From Clostridia bacterium (GTDB lineage Bacteria > Bacillota > Clostridia > Oscillospirales > CAG-272), in NCBI GenBank assembly GCA_017461945.1, contig JAFTSB010000067.1, forward strand, positions 1-64,000: a stretch of 64,000 nucleotides of DNA, written 5' to 3'. This document shows, piece by piece, positions 24,821-33,947 of the stretch. Made by a program: the position numbers and the translations under genes. Every line of letters begins with the position of its first letter. Positions within the stretch are counted from its first letter, which is position 1. The notes below the pieces were generated by a model. That model worked only from the letters and a program-made list of their open reading frames with translations, was not told the origin of the DNA and did not search any database.

Positions 24821-27187
24821 TTACTGATATTGTACGGTGTCAATGGCGCACAGTACGATGTCTGCGCAGCTGTTTGAATGCTCGGTGCAAAGAATTTCAA
24901 CGATCTTTTTGGCGGGGTGAGGGTTTTTCCATTCATAAGCCAACAAAGTGATCGGTTCACCTGTTTCGGTGGATCCCACAAACACAGGGTCTGCCTCCCA
25001 AGCGGCCACATATCCCTCGTGTCGGTAATATTTTTCGGCTAAAGGTTCACCAAAACGGTATTGATAGCAACGAATATTACCGTCATACGTGATCGGAATG
25101 TTTAACATCGTGCCATCCTCGTATTTTACGGTATATTGACCGATCTCTACAAGGGGGGTCCAAGCCACCCGTTTTTCACGGAAAAGAGTCGTGTGTGTGA
25201 AGCGCAAAGCGTCTGCGGTGATATTCACGGGCACCGCGGAAAGGTCGCTTGTTCGCACAGGACTGTATCCTGCGTTAATGCACGTTTGTTTGAACAGCGT
25301 GGGAAGGAGAGTTTCTGCTTTAGGAATAGACAAAGGGGCAAAAGAACGTGTGATGTGCCCCATTTGGTGCAAATTATCTCGAATGCGAGGCAAGTGTTGG
25401 GCAATCCGATCAGCGTAGATTCTTCGTGCTTCATGGCGATAAGACCTGCTCCAAAGCATTTCGGCGGTATACATCAAATCGTAGAATTTACCTTCGGTAG
25501 CAACAGACTTTTCATTACTGCGGCACCAAAAGGAAACCTCGCCGCCAATCAGGGCGGGCATACGCTCCTCATAGCGGGGGAAATGACTGGAATACAAATT
25601 GCCAATGGCAACCTCGTACCCATGCTTTAGCAGGTTTTCTTCGATATTTTTGTCCAAATGGAAATACCAGATAAAGTCCAGCATTACAATATCACGTGGG
25701 AGACGCTCGGCAGCGGGCCAAGAGAGGTATTTGCTGACCGGCTGTAGCATGTCCGACCAAATCATCATGCGCAGACCCTTTTCCTTTAAATGGGCGTGCA
25801 GGATCCGAATATCTTTTTCGAACAACTGATCATTTGGAATATCCTTGCATTTAGGGCAAAGGCCAAGCTGATAGACCTCGTCGTGTCCCATATGGACAAA
25901 GCGACGGGGACGAGTGACCTCAATGATCTCGTCCATCAGATCAAAGATGATCTCATAGCTTTTGGGGTTTTGTGGGCAATAGGAATGATGGTAGAATTTT
26001 GATGCCGGTACATCGGCGTCACGTGCGTCGATGGTTTCCTCTATGGTGGGATCAATTTCGGCAATTTCTGGATGTGTATATGTGATGTACTGTACGTGGC
26101 CAAGGGATTGTACCTCAGGGATCAGTTCAAAACCGAGCTGACGAGCATAGTCGCAAAGGTCGCGCACCTCATCTTTTTCCAAAAGCTCGCCTTCACTTAC
26201 AGCACCGTGAGGAAAGGGAGGAATTTTGCCCTCTTTGGCTAAACGATTGCCGCGCAGCCATCCCTCGCTGATTTCCGGGTGAGATTCATAACGCATACCG
26301 CCGGCAATCTCCAAAAAGATGGTGTTATAGTGAAAAGGGATCAATACGCAGCGCCATAACCGTTTTACAAAGTCGATTTCACTGCGACGAGGTAAATACA
26401 TATGTATGCCGCGCAGAGGTTTATAGGGGGAATCCTCAATGTGACAGCAGGGAATGCCGTCCTCTCCCATTAGCTCAAAGAGCCGCTCGATGCCATAAAG
26501 CAGCCCTAAACGGGTAGAAGCACGCAAGCGCGCGTGGGATGGATCGACGGATAGCGCATAGCCATCTGCCGTAATGGTATCATCGTGCAAGATATAAAGA
26601 CCATTTCCTTGGGTTGCGGATACGGAAAAGCGCTCTAAAAGGGATTGATTGAAATAGTTTTTCGCAAACGCGCAGTCCTCGTGGCCATCCACTTGTGCCT
26701 TACAGATTTTATTGACGGACAAAAAACCGCTTTCAAAGGCCAATTTGGTGGGCGTTGGAAACAACGTATGCTCCATTACTTCCGCTCCCCAGAAATTGGG
26801 CATTTCAAAGGCCAGATCGGTCATTGTTGGGATCAAACGTAATGTCCAGCATTGCGCCTTGTGAGAAAGGGGAATGGCAACATGGCCGGAGATGGGGCGA
26901 TTGGCATCGGATCGTTTCGCACCGATGCATGCGTTGTTAACCAACACCTCTGCGGAAAGGATACTGCTGCCGTTTTGCAAATTAAAAGAAATTTCAGAAA
27001 GAATGACTTCTTTTTTGAAATCAATTTGTAGTTCAATGCCGGTAGAAAGGGTATTTTGCCAACTCCAGAAGAAGGGGAGATCAAGCTCGTTCTTTTCAGA
27101 AGGTAAAGAGCCTCTTTTCCCGATTCGAGTGGTAGTAATTTGAGGGAAACAACCAAATTCCTTGCTGTTCAAGCATCCAATGTTCAT
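24821..27187 (-). CDS. Glycoside hydrolase family 20-like beta-N-acetylhexosaminidase
   Basis: A 788-residue protein with a beta-sandwich-like N-terminal region, an alpha/beta domain (YGIERLFELMG) and a TIM barrel that opens with PLRGIHMYLPRRSEID. The catalytic pair appears as RRFVHMGHDEVYQLG with D436 and E437; GH20 enzymes use an Asp-Glu pair in an H-x-G-G-D-E context for substrate-assisted hydrolysis. ELIPEVQSLGHVQYI is another GH20-like strand. It has no signal peptide, so a cytosolic role on imported oligosaccharides is likely. GGAGG lies before the ATG, and a perfect promoter precedes it. Pairing with galactonate dehydratase suggests breakdown of an amino-sugar and galactose-containing glycan; specificity is not certain. 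Confidence 0.8.
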   Translation of the reverse strand: MNIGCLNSKEFGCFPQITTTRIGKRGSLPSEKNELDLPFFWSWQNTLSTGIELQIDFKKEVILSEISFNLQNGSSILSAEVLVNNACIGAKRSDANRPISGHVAIPLSHKAQCWTLRLIPTMTDLAFEMPNFWGAEVMEHTLFPTPTKLAFESGFLSVNKICKAQVDGHEDCAFAKNYFNQSLLERFSVSATQGNGLYILHDDTITADGYALSVDPSHARLRASTRLGLLYGIERLFELMGEDGIPCCHIEDSPYKPLRGIHMYLPRRSEIDFVKRLWRCVLIPFHYNTIFLEIAGGMRYESHPEISEGWLRGNRLAKEGKIPPFPHGAVSEGELLEKDEVRDLCDYARQLGFELIPEVQSLGHVQYITYTHPEIAEIDPTIEETIDARDADVPASKFYHHSYCPQNPKSYEIIFDLMDEIIEVTRPRRFVHMGHDEVYQLGLCPKCKDIPNDQLFEKDIRILHAHLKEKGLRMMIWSDMLQPVSKYLSWPAAERLPRDIVMLDFIWYFHLDKNIEENLLKHGYEVAIGNLYSSHFPRYEERMPALIGGEVSFWCRSNEKSVATEGKFYDLMYTAEMLWSRSYRHEARRIYADRIAQHLPRIRDNLHQMGHITRSFAPLSIPKAETLLPTLFKQTCINAGYSPVRTSDLSAVPVNITADALRFTHTTLFREKRVAWTPLVEIGQYTVKYEDGTMLNIPITYDGNIRCYQYRFGEPLAEKYYRHEGYVAAWEADPVFVGSTETGEPITLLAYEWKNPHPAKKIVEILCTEHSNSCADIVLCAIDTVQYQ

Positions 27188-27216
27188 ATCAAACAGCCTC
27201 CGCTTTTATTATTTTC

Positions 27217-27245
27217 ATTATATCCCTTTGAAAAGTGGTTGTCAA
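27217..27245 (-). promoter_or_regulatory. Sigma-A promoter of the GH20-dgoD operon
   Basis: On the minus strand TTGACA (27240-27245), 17-base spacer and TATAAT (27217-27222): a full consensus promoter 30 bases before the start codon. Such a strong promoter would normally need a repressor or catabolite control, but I see no clear cre or operator palindrome. Confidence 0.85.
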
Positions 27246-27292
27246 GAAAAAAGCCTTGAAAGCGGAATTTTGCAAACGCCCGTTCAAAAACA

Positions 27293-27333
27293 TTGCAAAA
27301 AGGTCGAAGGGAAACCCTTCGACCTTTTTGCAA
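27293..27333 (-). terminator. Terminator of the long minus-strand operon (35.7 to 27.3 kb)
   Basis: A 19-base perfect stem (27293-27311 with 27315-27333) and a three-base loop, with an A run on one side and a T run on the other. It abuts the stop codon of the 59-residue membrane protein. Confidence 0.9.
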
Positions 27334-27513
27334 TCAATGATCGTTTTTACCGTCGCCGTCGTGATCGTGATCCAAACCGTTCTCGGTTTGCTCTTGGCTA
27401 TCGGCAATGCTTTGTGCAATCATATCAATGGTCAGATAGGCTACACCAACGACCATCATGATCGCCAGAATCCAAGCCAAAATACGTACGGCAATTTTGC
27501 TTTTGTTTGTCAT
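27334..27513 (-). CDS. Small single-span membrane protein with acidic, histidine-rich tail
   Basis: I found this short gene by hand: 59 residues from an ATG at 27513, nine bases after an ACGGAGAA site. It has a basic N-terminus (MTNKSKIAVR), one hydrophobic helix (ILAWILAIMMVVGVAYLTI) and a tail ending in GLDHDHDGDGKNDH. The D-x-D-x-D-G alternation resembles a calcium-binding loop, but it is at the very C-terminus and no pair of loops exists. The gene starts 15 bases after the stop of the ParC-like gene and ends at a strong terminator, so it is the last gene of that operon. I know of no function; membrane sensing of divalent metal is only a guess. Confidence 0.75.
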   Translation of the reverse strand: MTNKSKIAVRILAWILAIMMVVGVAYLTIDMIAQSIADSQEQTENGLDHDHDGDGKNDH

Positions 27514-27528
27514 AATTTTTGTTCTCCG

Positions 27529-29805
27529 TTAAATTTTATCATCCATGGAAAGCTGTGTGCCCTCCACGTTCTTTTCGTTGAGCGATACGCCCACTGCGGG
27601 GATTTTATATTTGCGATATCCTTTGGGATCGCCATAAACCGTTGTGAAATTGTCGGTCGCAGATACTACGGCCTTTTCTCGTTTTGAGAGAGTCATCAAA
27701 GAAACGCCGTGGGAATAGCGGGTCGACATGATGGGGATCAGCGAGGTCTTAATCACGATGGCGCGCTCCATAGAGGAGACCAGCATAATCTCAAAGGGCT
27801 TCTTTTCCACCTCGTGGAAGATGCCGACCAAAGGGGAATTGGAAGAATAGGCGTTTGTCAGCTTTTTGCGATTACCCTTGGTCTCGTAACCGACAATGGG
27901 GGTACGCAATCCTTTGCCGTTGGCAAACACAAATACCATATTTTCACCTTCGGGATAGCTGTTTTGAACGCGCATATAGACGGGATGCTCGTCCTTGTCC
28001 ATTTTCAGTGTGTTGTTTAGAAAATCGCCCATGGCAGAAACCTTGGTGGCTTCAAAGTCAGCAACGGCCACGCGATAAACCTGTGCTTGATCGGTGAAAA
28101 TCAAAAGGTTATCTTTGTTTTCGGCATCAAATTCTTGGCGGATCTCGTCGCCGTCCTTCATTTTTTGCTCATCTTTACCGATACGGGCGCTGCCTTGCAG
28201 AGATTGATGCGTGATCTTCTTGAAATAGCCCTCTTTGGTCAAAATCAAGCGAACAGGGAAGTTTTCAACCTCCTCGATTTCTTCCTCGGCATCTTCAATA
28301 TCGTCCGCAAATAACAACTGCGACTGTCTGGGCTTACCGTATTTCTTCTTGATTTCGGCTAGCTGACCGGCGATCTTGGCGCGTAGCTTCAGCTCATCGG
28401 CAAGGGTCTCCTCAATCTCGGCGATGTCATTTTTCAAGGATTCCATTTCCTGAATGCAATTCAGAATATATTTTTTGTTCAAATTGCGCAGCTTGATGTT
28501 GGCGATGTATTCCGCTTGAATCTGATCGATCTCAAAGCCGTTCATCAAATCGGGAATGACCTGCTCGTCGGTTTCGGCCTTGCGAATGATTCGCACAGCC
28601 TTGTCAATGTCAAGCAGCACCTTGCCCAAAGCCATAATCAAATGCAGTCGATCCTTCTTTTTCTGCAGATCAAAGCGCAGCTCGCGACGGACACATTCGG
28701 TGCGGAATGTGATCCACTCCTTCAAAATGTCCAAAACGCCCAGCTGACGAGGGGCAGAATTGATCAACACGTTAAAGTTGCACTTGAAGCTATCCTCCAA
28801 AGGAGTCAGTTTAAAGAGCTTGGCCATGAGTTTATCGGGGTCGGTACCTTTTTTCAGATCCAAGGTCAACTTAAAGCCGTTCAGATCAATCTCGTCGCGG
28901 AAATCGCTGATCTCCTTGATCTTGCCTTCTTTAACCAAAGCGGCAATGCTATCCAGAATGGCTTCGATGCTGGTGGAATAGGGAATTTGCAGGATGTCAA
29001 TGCAATTCTCGTCTTTATCGTACTTGTAGCGAGAGCGAATGCGAACCGAACCCTGACCGGTCTCGTAGATTTTTTTCATTTGAGCACGATCGTAAATGAT
29101 CAGGCCACCGCCCGAAAAGTCGGGGGCCTTAATCAGGTCCAGCAGCTTGTCCACGCCGGTTTTGGGATTGCGAAGCAGGGCGATGGCACCGTCGCAAACC
29201 TCGGCAAGATTAAAGGAACAGATATTGGAGGCCATGCCAACGGCAATGCCGGTGTTGGGAGTTACCAGTACATTGGGGAAGGTAGTGGGTAAAAGCACAG
29301 GCTCCTTCATAGTGCCGTCGTAGTTGTCGATCATATCCACGGCATCCTTGTCGATGCCCGAAAAGATTTCGTGACAAATGCCGTCCAGCTTTACTTCGGT
29401 ATAACGGGAGGCCGCATATTTCATATCGCTGGAATATTGCTTGCCAAAGCTTCCCTTGGAATCCACCAGGGGGTGTAAAAGTGCAGCATGACCACGGGTC
29501 AAACGCACCATGGTTTCATATATAGCAGCATCGCCGTGAGGGTTCAACTTCATGGTTTGTCCTACCACGTTGGCGCTTTTGGTACGTCCACCAGTCAAAA
29601 GACCCATTTTATACATGGTGTAAAGCAGCTTACGGTGTGAAGGCTTCAAACCGTCAATTTCGGGAATGGCACGAGAAATAATAACGCTCATTACATAGGG
29701 CATATAGTTTTTCTCAATGGTTTCCGTGATCGGTTGCGGTGTAGAGGGGGCAGGGATAATAAGGGAATGCTCGGTGACGGGAGAATTGTTCTTTTTCTTT
29801 GCCAT
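27529..29805 (-). CDS. parC: Type IIA topoisomerase subunit A, ParC-like
   Basis: The 758-residue protein has the breakage-reunion domain of GyrA/ParC: YMPYVMSVIISRAIPEIDGL, LKPSHRKLLYTMY, NPHGDAAIYETMVRL and catalytic Y135 within KYAASRYTEVKL. It then has a coiled coil and a C-terminal beta-propeller-like region with blades such as NLLIFTDQAQVYRVAV. I do not see the canonical Q-R-R-G-G-K-G box of gyrase; the comparable spot reads LQGSARIGKDEQ. This favours topoisomerase IV (decatenation) or a clostridial second enzyme. The partner ParE is not in the window. It lies 25 bases downstream of tsaC. Confidence 0.85.
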   Translation of the reverse strand: MAKKKNNSPVTEHSLIIPAPSTPQPITETIEKNYMPYVMSVIISRAIPEIDGLKPSHRKLLYTMYKMGLLTGGRTKSANVVGQTMKLNPHGDAAIYETMVRLTRGHAALLHPLVDSKGSFGKQYSSDMKYAASRYTEVKLDGICHEIFSGIDKDAVDMIDNYDGTMKEPVLLPTTFPNVLVTPNTGIAVGMASNICSFNLAEVCDGAIALLRNPKTGVDKLLDLIKAPDFSGGGLIIYDRAQMKKIYETGQGSVRIRSRYKYDKDENCIDILQIPYSTSIEAILDSIAALVKEGKIKEISDFRDEIDLNGFKLTLDLKKGTDPDKLMAKLFKLTPLEDSFKCNFNVLINSAPRQLGVLDILKEWITFRTECVRRELRFDLQKKKDRLHLIMALGKVLLDIDKAVRIIRKAETDEQVIPDLMNGFEIDQIQAEYIANIKLRNLNKKYILNCIQEMESLKNDIAEIEETLADELKLRAKIAGQLAEIKKKYGKPRQSQLLFADDIEDAEEEIEEVENFPVRLILTKEGYFKKITHQSLQGSARIGKDEQKMKDGDEIRQEFDAENKDNLLIFTDQAQVYRVAVADFEATKVSAMGDFLNNTLKMDKDEHPVYMRVQNSYPEGENMVFVFANGKGLRTPIVGYETKGNRKKLTNAYSSNSPLVGIFHEVEKKPFEIMLVSSMERAIVIKTSLIPIMSTRYSHGVSLMTLSKREKAVVSATDNFTTVYGDPKGYRKYKIPAVGVSLNEKNVEGTQLSMDDKI

Positions 29806-29830
29806 CTTGGTTCCTATACTTCCTTTCGGT

Positions 29831-30895
29831 TTAATCTATCTTGGGTACGCACGGATCGATATGTACAATGGTATGCGCCGCCGCGCGGATGGCGCGGTTA
29901 TAAAGGGCAAGACCAAGTCCCTCCATTGGGGGAAGATGTGCGTAAAGCTTTTCAATATGAGGGGCGGCATCTGCATCACGCAGAGCAGCAAAAAGGCGAT
30001 GCGCCTGGGTCTCTAAATCATGACGAGCTCCCACGGGGAACAGTGAAGCGTTTGCCGGCATCAAAGGTATTTCCTCATCAAAGCAGAGGATGCCAACGCC
30101 GGGAAGGGCCGCTTGACGGATGAGAAAGGCACGAACATCCTCATCCTTACCCTCTAACAAAGTCAGGGGGGCGGCGGGGGCATAATGACGATATTTCATG
30201 CCAGGAGATAGGACACGCTCTCCCTGCGCTAATGCGGCTGTTACGGCAGGGGCGATGGAGAGATCGGTCAACACAGCTCGCAGGTCATCCGGAGTGATGG
30301 CGCCCGGGCGAAGAAGAATGCCGCGGTTGTCCTCTAGCTTAACAATGGTAGATTCCAATCCCACCTCGCAATCACCGCCGTCTAAAATGATGTCCACACG
30401 TCCGCAAAGATCTTCAATAGCGTGTGCGGCGCAGGTAGGGGAGGGGCGGCCAGACCGGTTGGCCGAGGGGGCAGCAATGGGAACGCCAGATGCTTGGATC
30501 AGTTGACGCGCAATGGGATGCGAAGGGCATCGCACCGCAACGCTATCTAAGCCCCCGGTCACAGAAAAGGGAATGGTGTCTTTTTTGGGTAATATGACCG
30601 TCAAAGGGCCGGGCATAAAATGCCTTGCCAAGCGGTAATAGGCATCGCAGGTGACAGCATAGGGCTCTGCGTCTGCGGGATCCGCCACATGGATGATCAA
30701 GGGATTATCCGAGGGACGCCCTTTGGCCGCATAGATGGCCTGCGCAGCATCGGGATTTGTGGCATCCCCTCCAAGGCCGTAGACGGTTTCGGTGGGAAAC
30801 ACCACCAGGCCGCCATTTTTTAAAACGGTTGCCGCTTCATAAATGGCATTGGTGTGATCCGTTGATGTATTCAGTTTGAAAACTTTTGTTTCCAC
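29831..30895 (-). CDS. tsaC: Threonylcarbamoyl-AMP synthase (TsaC/Sua5), long form
   Basis: The 354-residue protein combines the YrdC domain (GGLVVFPTETVYGLGGDA, KGRPSDNPLIIHV, PGPLTVILPKK, PIAAPSANRSGRPSPT, LLRPGAI) with a C-terminal Sua5 domain (SPGMKYRHYAP), making it the long Sua5 form. It makes threonylcarbamoyl-adenylate from threonine, bicarbonate and ATP, the first step in tRNA t6A37 synthesis; a TsaD-like gene lies at 3876. I choose the GTG at 30895, which has AGAGGTG six bases upstream; a GTG three codons earlier (30904) overlaps that site and is less likely. It follows prfA by 12 bases, a common pairing in Firmicutes. Confidence 0.93.
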   Translation of the reverse strand: METKVFKLNTSTDHTNAIYEAATVLKNGGLVVFPTETVYGLGGDATNPDAAQAIYAAKGRPSDNPLIIHVADPADAEPYAVTCDAYYRLARHFMPGPLTVILPKKDTIPFSVTGGLDSVAVRCPSHPIARQLIQASGVPIAAPSANRSGRPSPTCAAHAIEDLCGRVDIILDGGDCEVGLESTIVKLEDNRGILLRPGAITPDDLRAVLTDLSIAPAVTAALAQGERVLSPGMKYRHYAPAAPLTLLEGKDEDVRAFLIRQAALPGVGILCFDEEIPLMPANASLFPVGARHDLETQAHRLFAALRDADAAPHIEKLYAHLPPMEGLGLALYNRAIRAAAHTIVHIDPCVPKID

Positions 30896-30907
30896 GGGAA
30901 ACACCTC

Positions 30908-31975
30908 TCATTCGTCCTTTTTCATTTTTTCTGCGGCGTCTGCGGTTAAAAGGGCATCTATCATTTCGTCAAGATCGCCATTCAGCATTTTATCCAGATG
31001 ATAAAGAGTCAGTCCGATGCGGTGGTCTGTGACACGGTTTTGGGGGTAATTATAGGTGCGAATGCGCTCACTACGGTCGCCGGTTCCTACTTGGGCACGG
31101 CGTTCGCCTGCAACCTGCTCGTTTTGCTCACGTTGCTTGATATCATAAAGGCGTGCGCGGAGCATTTTCATCGCTTTATCGCGGTTTTTGAATTGGCTGC
31201 GTTCCTCTTGACATTCTACTACAATACCGGTGGGGATGTGCGTGAGCCTTACAGCGGATTCGGTCTTGTTGATATGCTGACCACCGGCGCCGGAGCTTTT
31301 ACAAGACTCCATTTTGATGTCAGAGGGGGCGATGTCGATTTCCACATCCTCCACCTCTGGTAAAACAGCTATGGTCACGGTAGAGGTTTGAATCCGACCT
31401 TGAGATTCTGTCACAGGAACGCGCTGAACACGGTGTACTCCGGATTCAAACTTGAATCGGGAATAAGCACCTTCTCCTTCGACGGAAAACGAGATCTCTC
31501 GAAAACCGCCGAGTTCGGTTTCGTTGGCGCCCATGCGAGAAGTGCGAAAGCCAGCGTTTTCTGCATACATGGTATACATACGGTAGAGGACTGCTGCAAA
31601 AAGGGCAGCCTCCTCACCTCCGGCGCCGGCCCGGATCTCCACAATCACGTTTCGGTCGTCATTGGGATCTCGTGGGAGTAATGCACGGCGCAGATCTTCT
31701 TCCAAAGGGAGGATCGCGGCTCGGCATTCCTTCCATTCCTGCTCGGCAAGGGCGGCAAGCTCCTTATCCGATTCGGTTTCGGCAAGAAGCTTTGCTTCTT
31801 CGCATTCCTTTTGCAGCTGCTGCCAACGGCGATACAGCATCACCGTTGGTTCCAGCAATTTATATTCCTTCATCAGCGAGGCGGCGGCTTGTCCATTGGA
31901 CAAAAGTTGGGGGTCGGCGCTTTTGGCTTCCAACTCCAGATAGCGCGCCTCAAGTGCTTTTAAGGTGTCGATCAT
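30908..31975 (-). CDS. prfA: Peptide chain release factor 1
   Basis: The 355-residue product has the GGQ loop in SGAGGQHINKTESAVRLTH, the tripeptide-anticodon region VHRVQRVPVTESQGRIQTS (P-V-T, typical of RF1 for UAA/UAG) and the helical N-terminal domain typical of RF1. It releases finished peptides at UAG and UAA codons. Its start overlaps the stop of the aminopeptidase gene by one base (TGATG), giving translational coupling. The methyltransferase prmC, which modifies the GGQ glutamine and is often adjacent, is absent here. Confidence 0.96.
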   Translation of the reverse strand: MIDTLKALEARYLELEAKSADPQLLSNGQAAASLMKEYKLLEPTVMLYRRWQQLQKECEEAKLLAETESDKELAALAEQEWKECRAAILPLEEDLRRALLPRDPNDDRNVIVEIRAGAGGEEAALFAAVLYRMYTMYAENAGFRTSRMGANETELGGFREISFSVEGEGAYSRFKFESGVHRVQRVPVTESQGRIQTSTVTIAVLPEVEDVEIDIAPSDIKMESCKSSGAGGQHINKTESAVRLTHIPTGIVVECQEERSQFKNRDKAMKMLRARLYDIKQREQNEQVAGERRAQVGTGDRSERIRTYNYPQNRVTDHRIGLTLYHLDKMLNGDLDEMIDALLTADAAEKMKKDE

Positions 31976-33375
31976 CAGGCGCGGCAGAACGCGCAGAAGG
32001 CGCGATAAGCCTCGTAAAGGTCAACCTTGGAGATCACCTCGCAGGGAGCGTGCATAGAAATGACCGGCACACCCAGGTCAACGGTTTCAATATTGTGCTC
32101 GGCAAGGAACTTGGCCACCGTTCCACCGCCGCCACAGTCAACCTTGCCCAATTCGCCAGCCTGCCATACCACGCCGTCCTCTTCCATAATGCGGCGGAGC
32201 CAGCCGATATATTCGGCGCTGGCGTCATTGGTGCCGGATTTACCACGAGAACCGGTAAACTTGGTGAGCACAACGCCGGCAGAAAGCAGGGGGGTATTGC
32301 GCTTTTCAAATACGTCGGAGAAGTTGGGGTCATAGGCGGCAGAAACGTCGGCGGAAAGGCACTTGGAGTTGGCGCGCACTACGGCAGGATCCGCTTTAGT
32401 GGCTTTGGCCAGCTCGTCGATCAGATCCAGGAACAGATCGCACTTCATACCAGTGTTACCCTCGCTGCCGGTCTCCTCTTTGTCGGCCAGAACGCACATC
32501 AGGGTGTGCTTGGAGTCGGCACAATCAAAAATGGCGGAGAGTGCGGGGTAAGCGCAAACACGGTCGTCGTGGCCGTAAGCACCGATCAAAGAGCGATCAA
32601 AGCCCACATCTCTTGCCTTGAGAGCAGGAACAATAGAAAGCTCTGCAGAGAGGAAGTCGTCCTCGGTGATGCCATATTTTTCGTTCAGCAGAACCATTGT
32701 GTTCAGCTTAATCGAATCCTTGTCGCCGCTGTTATCAAAGGGGCGGCTACCCACAAGAATGTTCAGCTTTTCACCAGGAATGGCCTCGCCAAGGGGCTTG
32801 CGGCTGCTTTCTGCACCTAAATGGGGGAGAAGATCATTGATGTAGAAGATGGGGTCGTTGTCGTCCTCACCTACATTCACTTCGATTACAGAGCCATCCT
32901 TCTTTACGATCACGCCGTGCAGCGAAAGAGGGGTAGCAACCCATTGGTATTTGCGAATGCCGCCGTAATAGTGGGTCTTGAAAAAACTCATACCGGCTTC
33001 TTCATACAGGGGGCACTGCTTCAGATCCAATCGAGGGGAGTCAATGTGAGCGGCCGAAATACGGATACCGTTTTCCATCGACTCGGTACCAACGGTAAAG
33101 AGATAAAGACTTTTGCCACGGTTATTATAGTAGTATTTGCCCCCTGCCACAACCTTTTCACCCATCGTGTAGGGCACAAACCCCTGTGCGGTAGCAAGAC
33201 GGATGCCTGCGGTTACGGCCTCGCGCTCGGTTTTAGCGGCGTCCAAAAAGGCGGCATAGCCCTTTGCATAATCATATGCGGCAGCAATATGGGCATCATC
33301 CTTATGCTCATAAACGCTTTTTTTGTGATAAAACAGGCGTTCGGACAGCTCGGCTGCTTTGGTGGTTTCTTTCAT
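31975..33375 (-). CDS. M18 family aminopeptidase
   Basis: The 466-residue protein matches bacterial M18 (aspartyl) aminopeptidases: ISAAHIDSPRLDLKQCPLYE with the first metal-binding H-x-D, GEDDNDPIFYINDLLPHL, YGHDDRVCAYPALSA with the second aspartate, LADKEETGSEGNTGM with the catalytic Glu pair, and VISMHAPCEVISKVDL with the C-terminal histidine. It is a cytosolic dodecameric zinc enzyme removing N-terminal residues, often acidic or neutral, from peptides. AAAAGGAG precedes the ATG. It overlaps both neighbours, so it belongs to the long operon. Confidence 0.93.
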   Translation of the reverse strand: MKETTKAAELSERLFYHKKSVYEHKDDAHIAAAYDYAKGYAAFLDAAKTEREAVTAGIRLATAQGFVPYTMGEKVVAGGKYYYNNRGKSLYLFTVGTESMENGIRISAAHIDSPRLDLKQCPLYEEAGMSFFKTHYYGGIRKYQWVATPLSLHGVIVKKDGSVIEVNVGEDDNDPIFYINDLLPHLGAESSRKPLGEAIPGEKLNILVGSRPFDNSGDKDSIKLNTMVLLNEKYGITEDDFLSAELSIVPALKARDVGFDRSLIGAYGHDDRVCAYPALSAIFDCADSKHTLMCVLADKEETGSEGNTGMKCDLFLDLIDELAKATKADPAVVRANSKCLSADVSAAYDPNFSDVFEKRNTPLLSAGVVLTKFTGSRGKSGTNDASAEYIGWLRRIMEEDGVVWQAGELGKVDCGGGGTVAKFLAEHNIETVDLGVPVISMHAPCEVISKVDLYEAYRAFCAFCRA

Positions 33376-33941
33376 TTGAGTTCTCCTTTTGCATTTTTGG
33401 CGTAGCCTTCAAAGGCTCGCATGGTTTTATTAACATACACGGCGGTTTCCGAAAAGGGAATATTGCGCAGCTGGCCGTCGGGTGAAAGCTCCGGGTCCTT
33501 CAACCATTCGCGCACGCGCCCTTCGCCTGCATTATAAGCTGCAAGCGCGGTAACCCAATTGCCGAATGCATCATAAAGGTAAGATAAATAATAAGTTCCG
33601 TAGTGAATGTTTATGACAGGATCGAAAATAGCACTGTCGGGATGTGAATCATTAAATGTCTCATCGCGTAAAAAGCGAAAGGTTTCCGGCATCAGCTGCA
33701 TTAAGCCGCAAGCGCCGGCGGAGGATATTACATTCGGATAAAAATCGCTTTCTGTGCGGATCACGGCAAGGATCATAGCGCAGGGAACATCGTATGCGTT
33801 GGAAGCAGACACCGCAATTTGCCAATATTGCTGTAGGCGGCTTCGTCTCTTACTTTGGGCAAGGCCGTCGGCGATGCCGCCCCCGATAATAGCCAGAGAA
33901 AGACACAATACGATTGCTGTTACGATCCTTTTTCGTGTCAT
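33372..33941 (-). CDS. Lytic transglycosylase with SLT domain
   Basis: The 189-residue protein begins with a signal anchor (RIVTAIVLCLSLAIIGGGIA), followed by an SLT/goose-lysozyme-like domain with catalytic glutamate in VIRTESDFYPNVISSAGACG, then GLMQLMPETF, YGTYYLSYLYD and LAAYNAGEGRVREWL. It would cleave glycan strands of peptidoglycan outside the membrane, forming anhydro-muramyl ends. GGGAG precedes the ATG, and the stop overlaps the aminopeptidase start by four bases. Very short SLT proteins of this kind beside coaE are frequent in Clostridia. Confidence 0.92.
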   Translation of the reverse strand: MTRKRIVTAIVLCLSLAIIGGGIADGLAQSKRRSRLQQYWQIAVSASNAYDVPCAMILAVIRTESDFYPNVISSAGACGLMQLMPETFRFLRDETFNDSHPDSAIFDPVINIHYGTYYLSYLYDAFGNWVTALAAYNAGEGRVREWLKDPELSPDGQLRNIPFSETAVYVNKTMRAFEGYAKNAKGELK

Positions 33942-33947
33942 GCTTCG

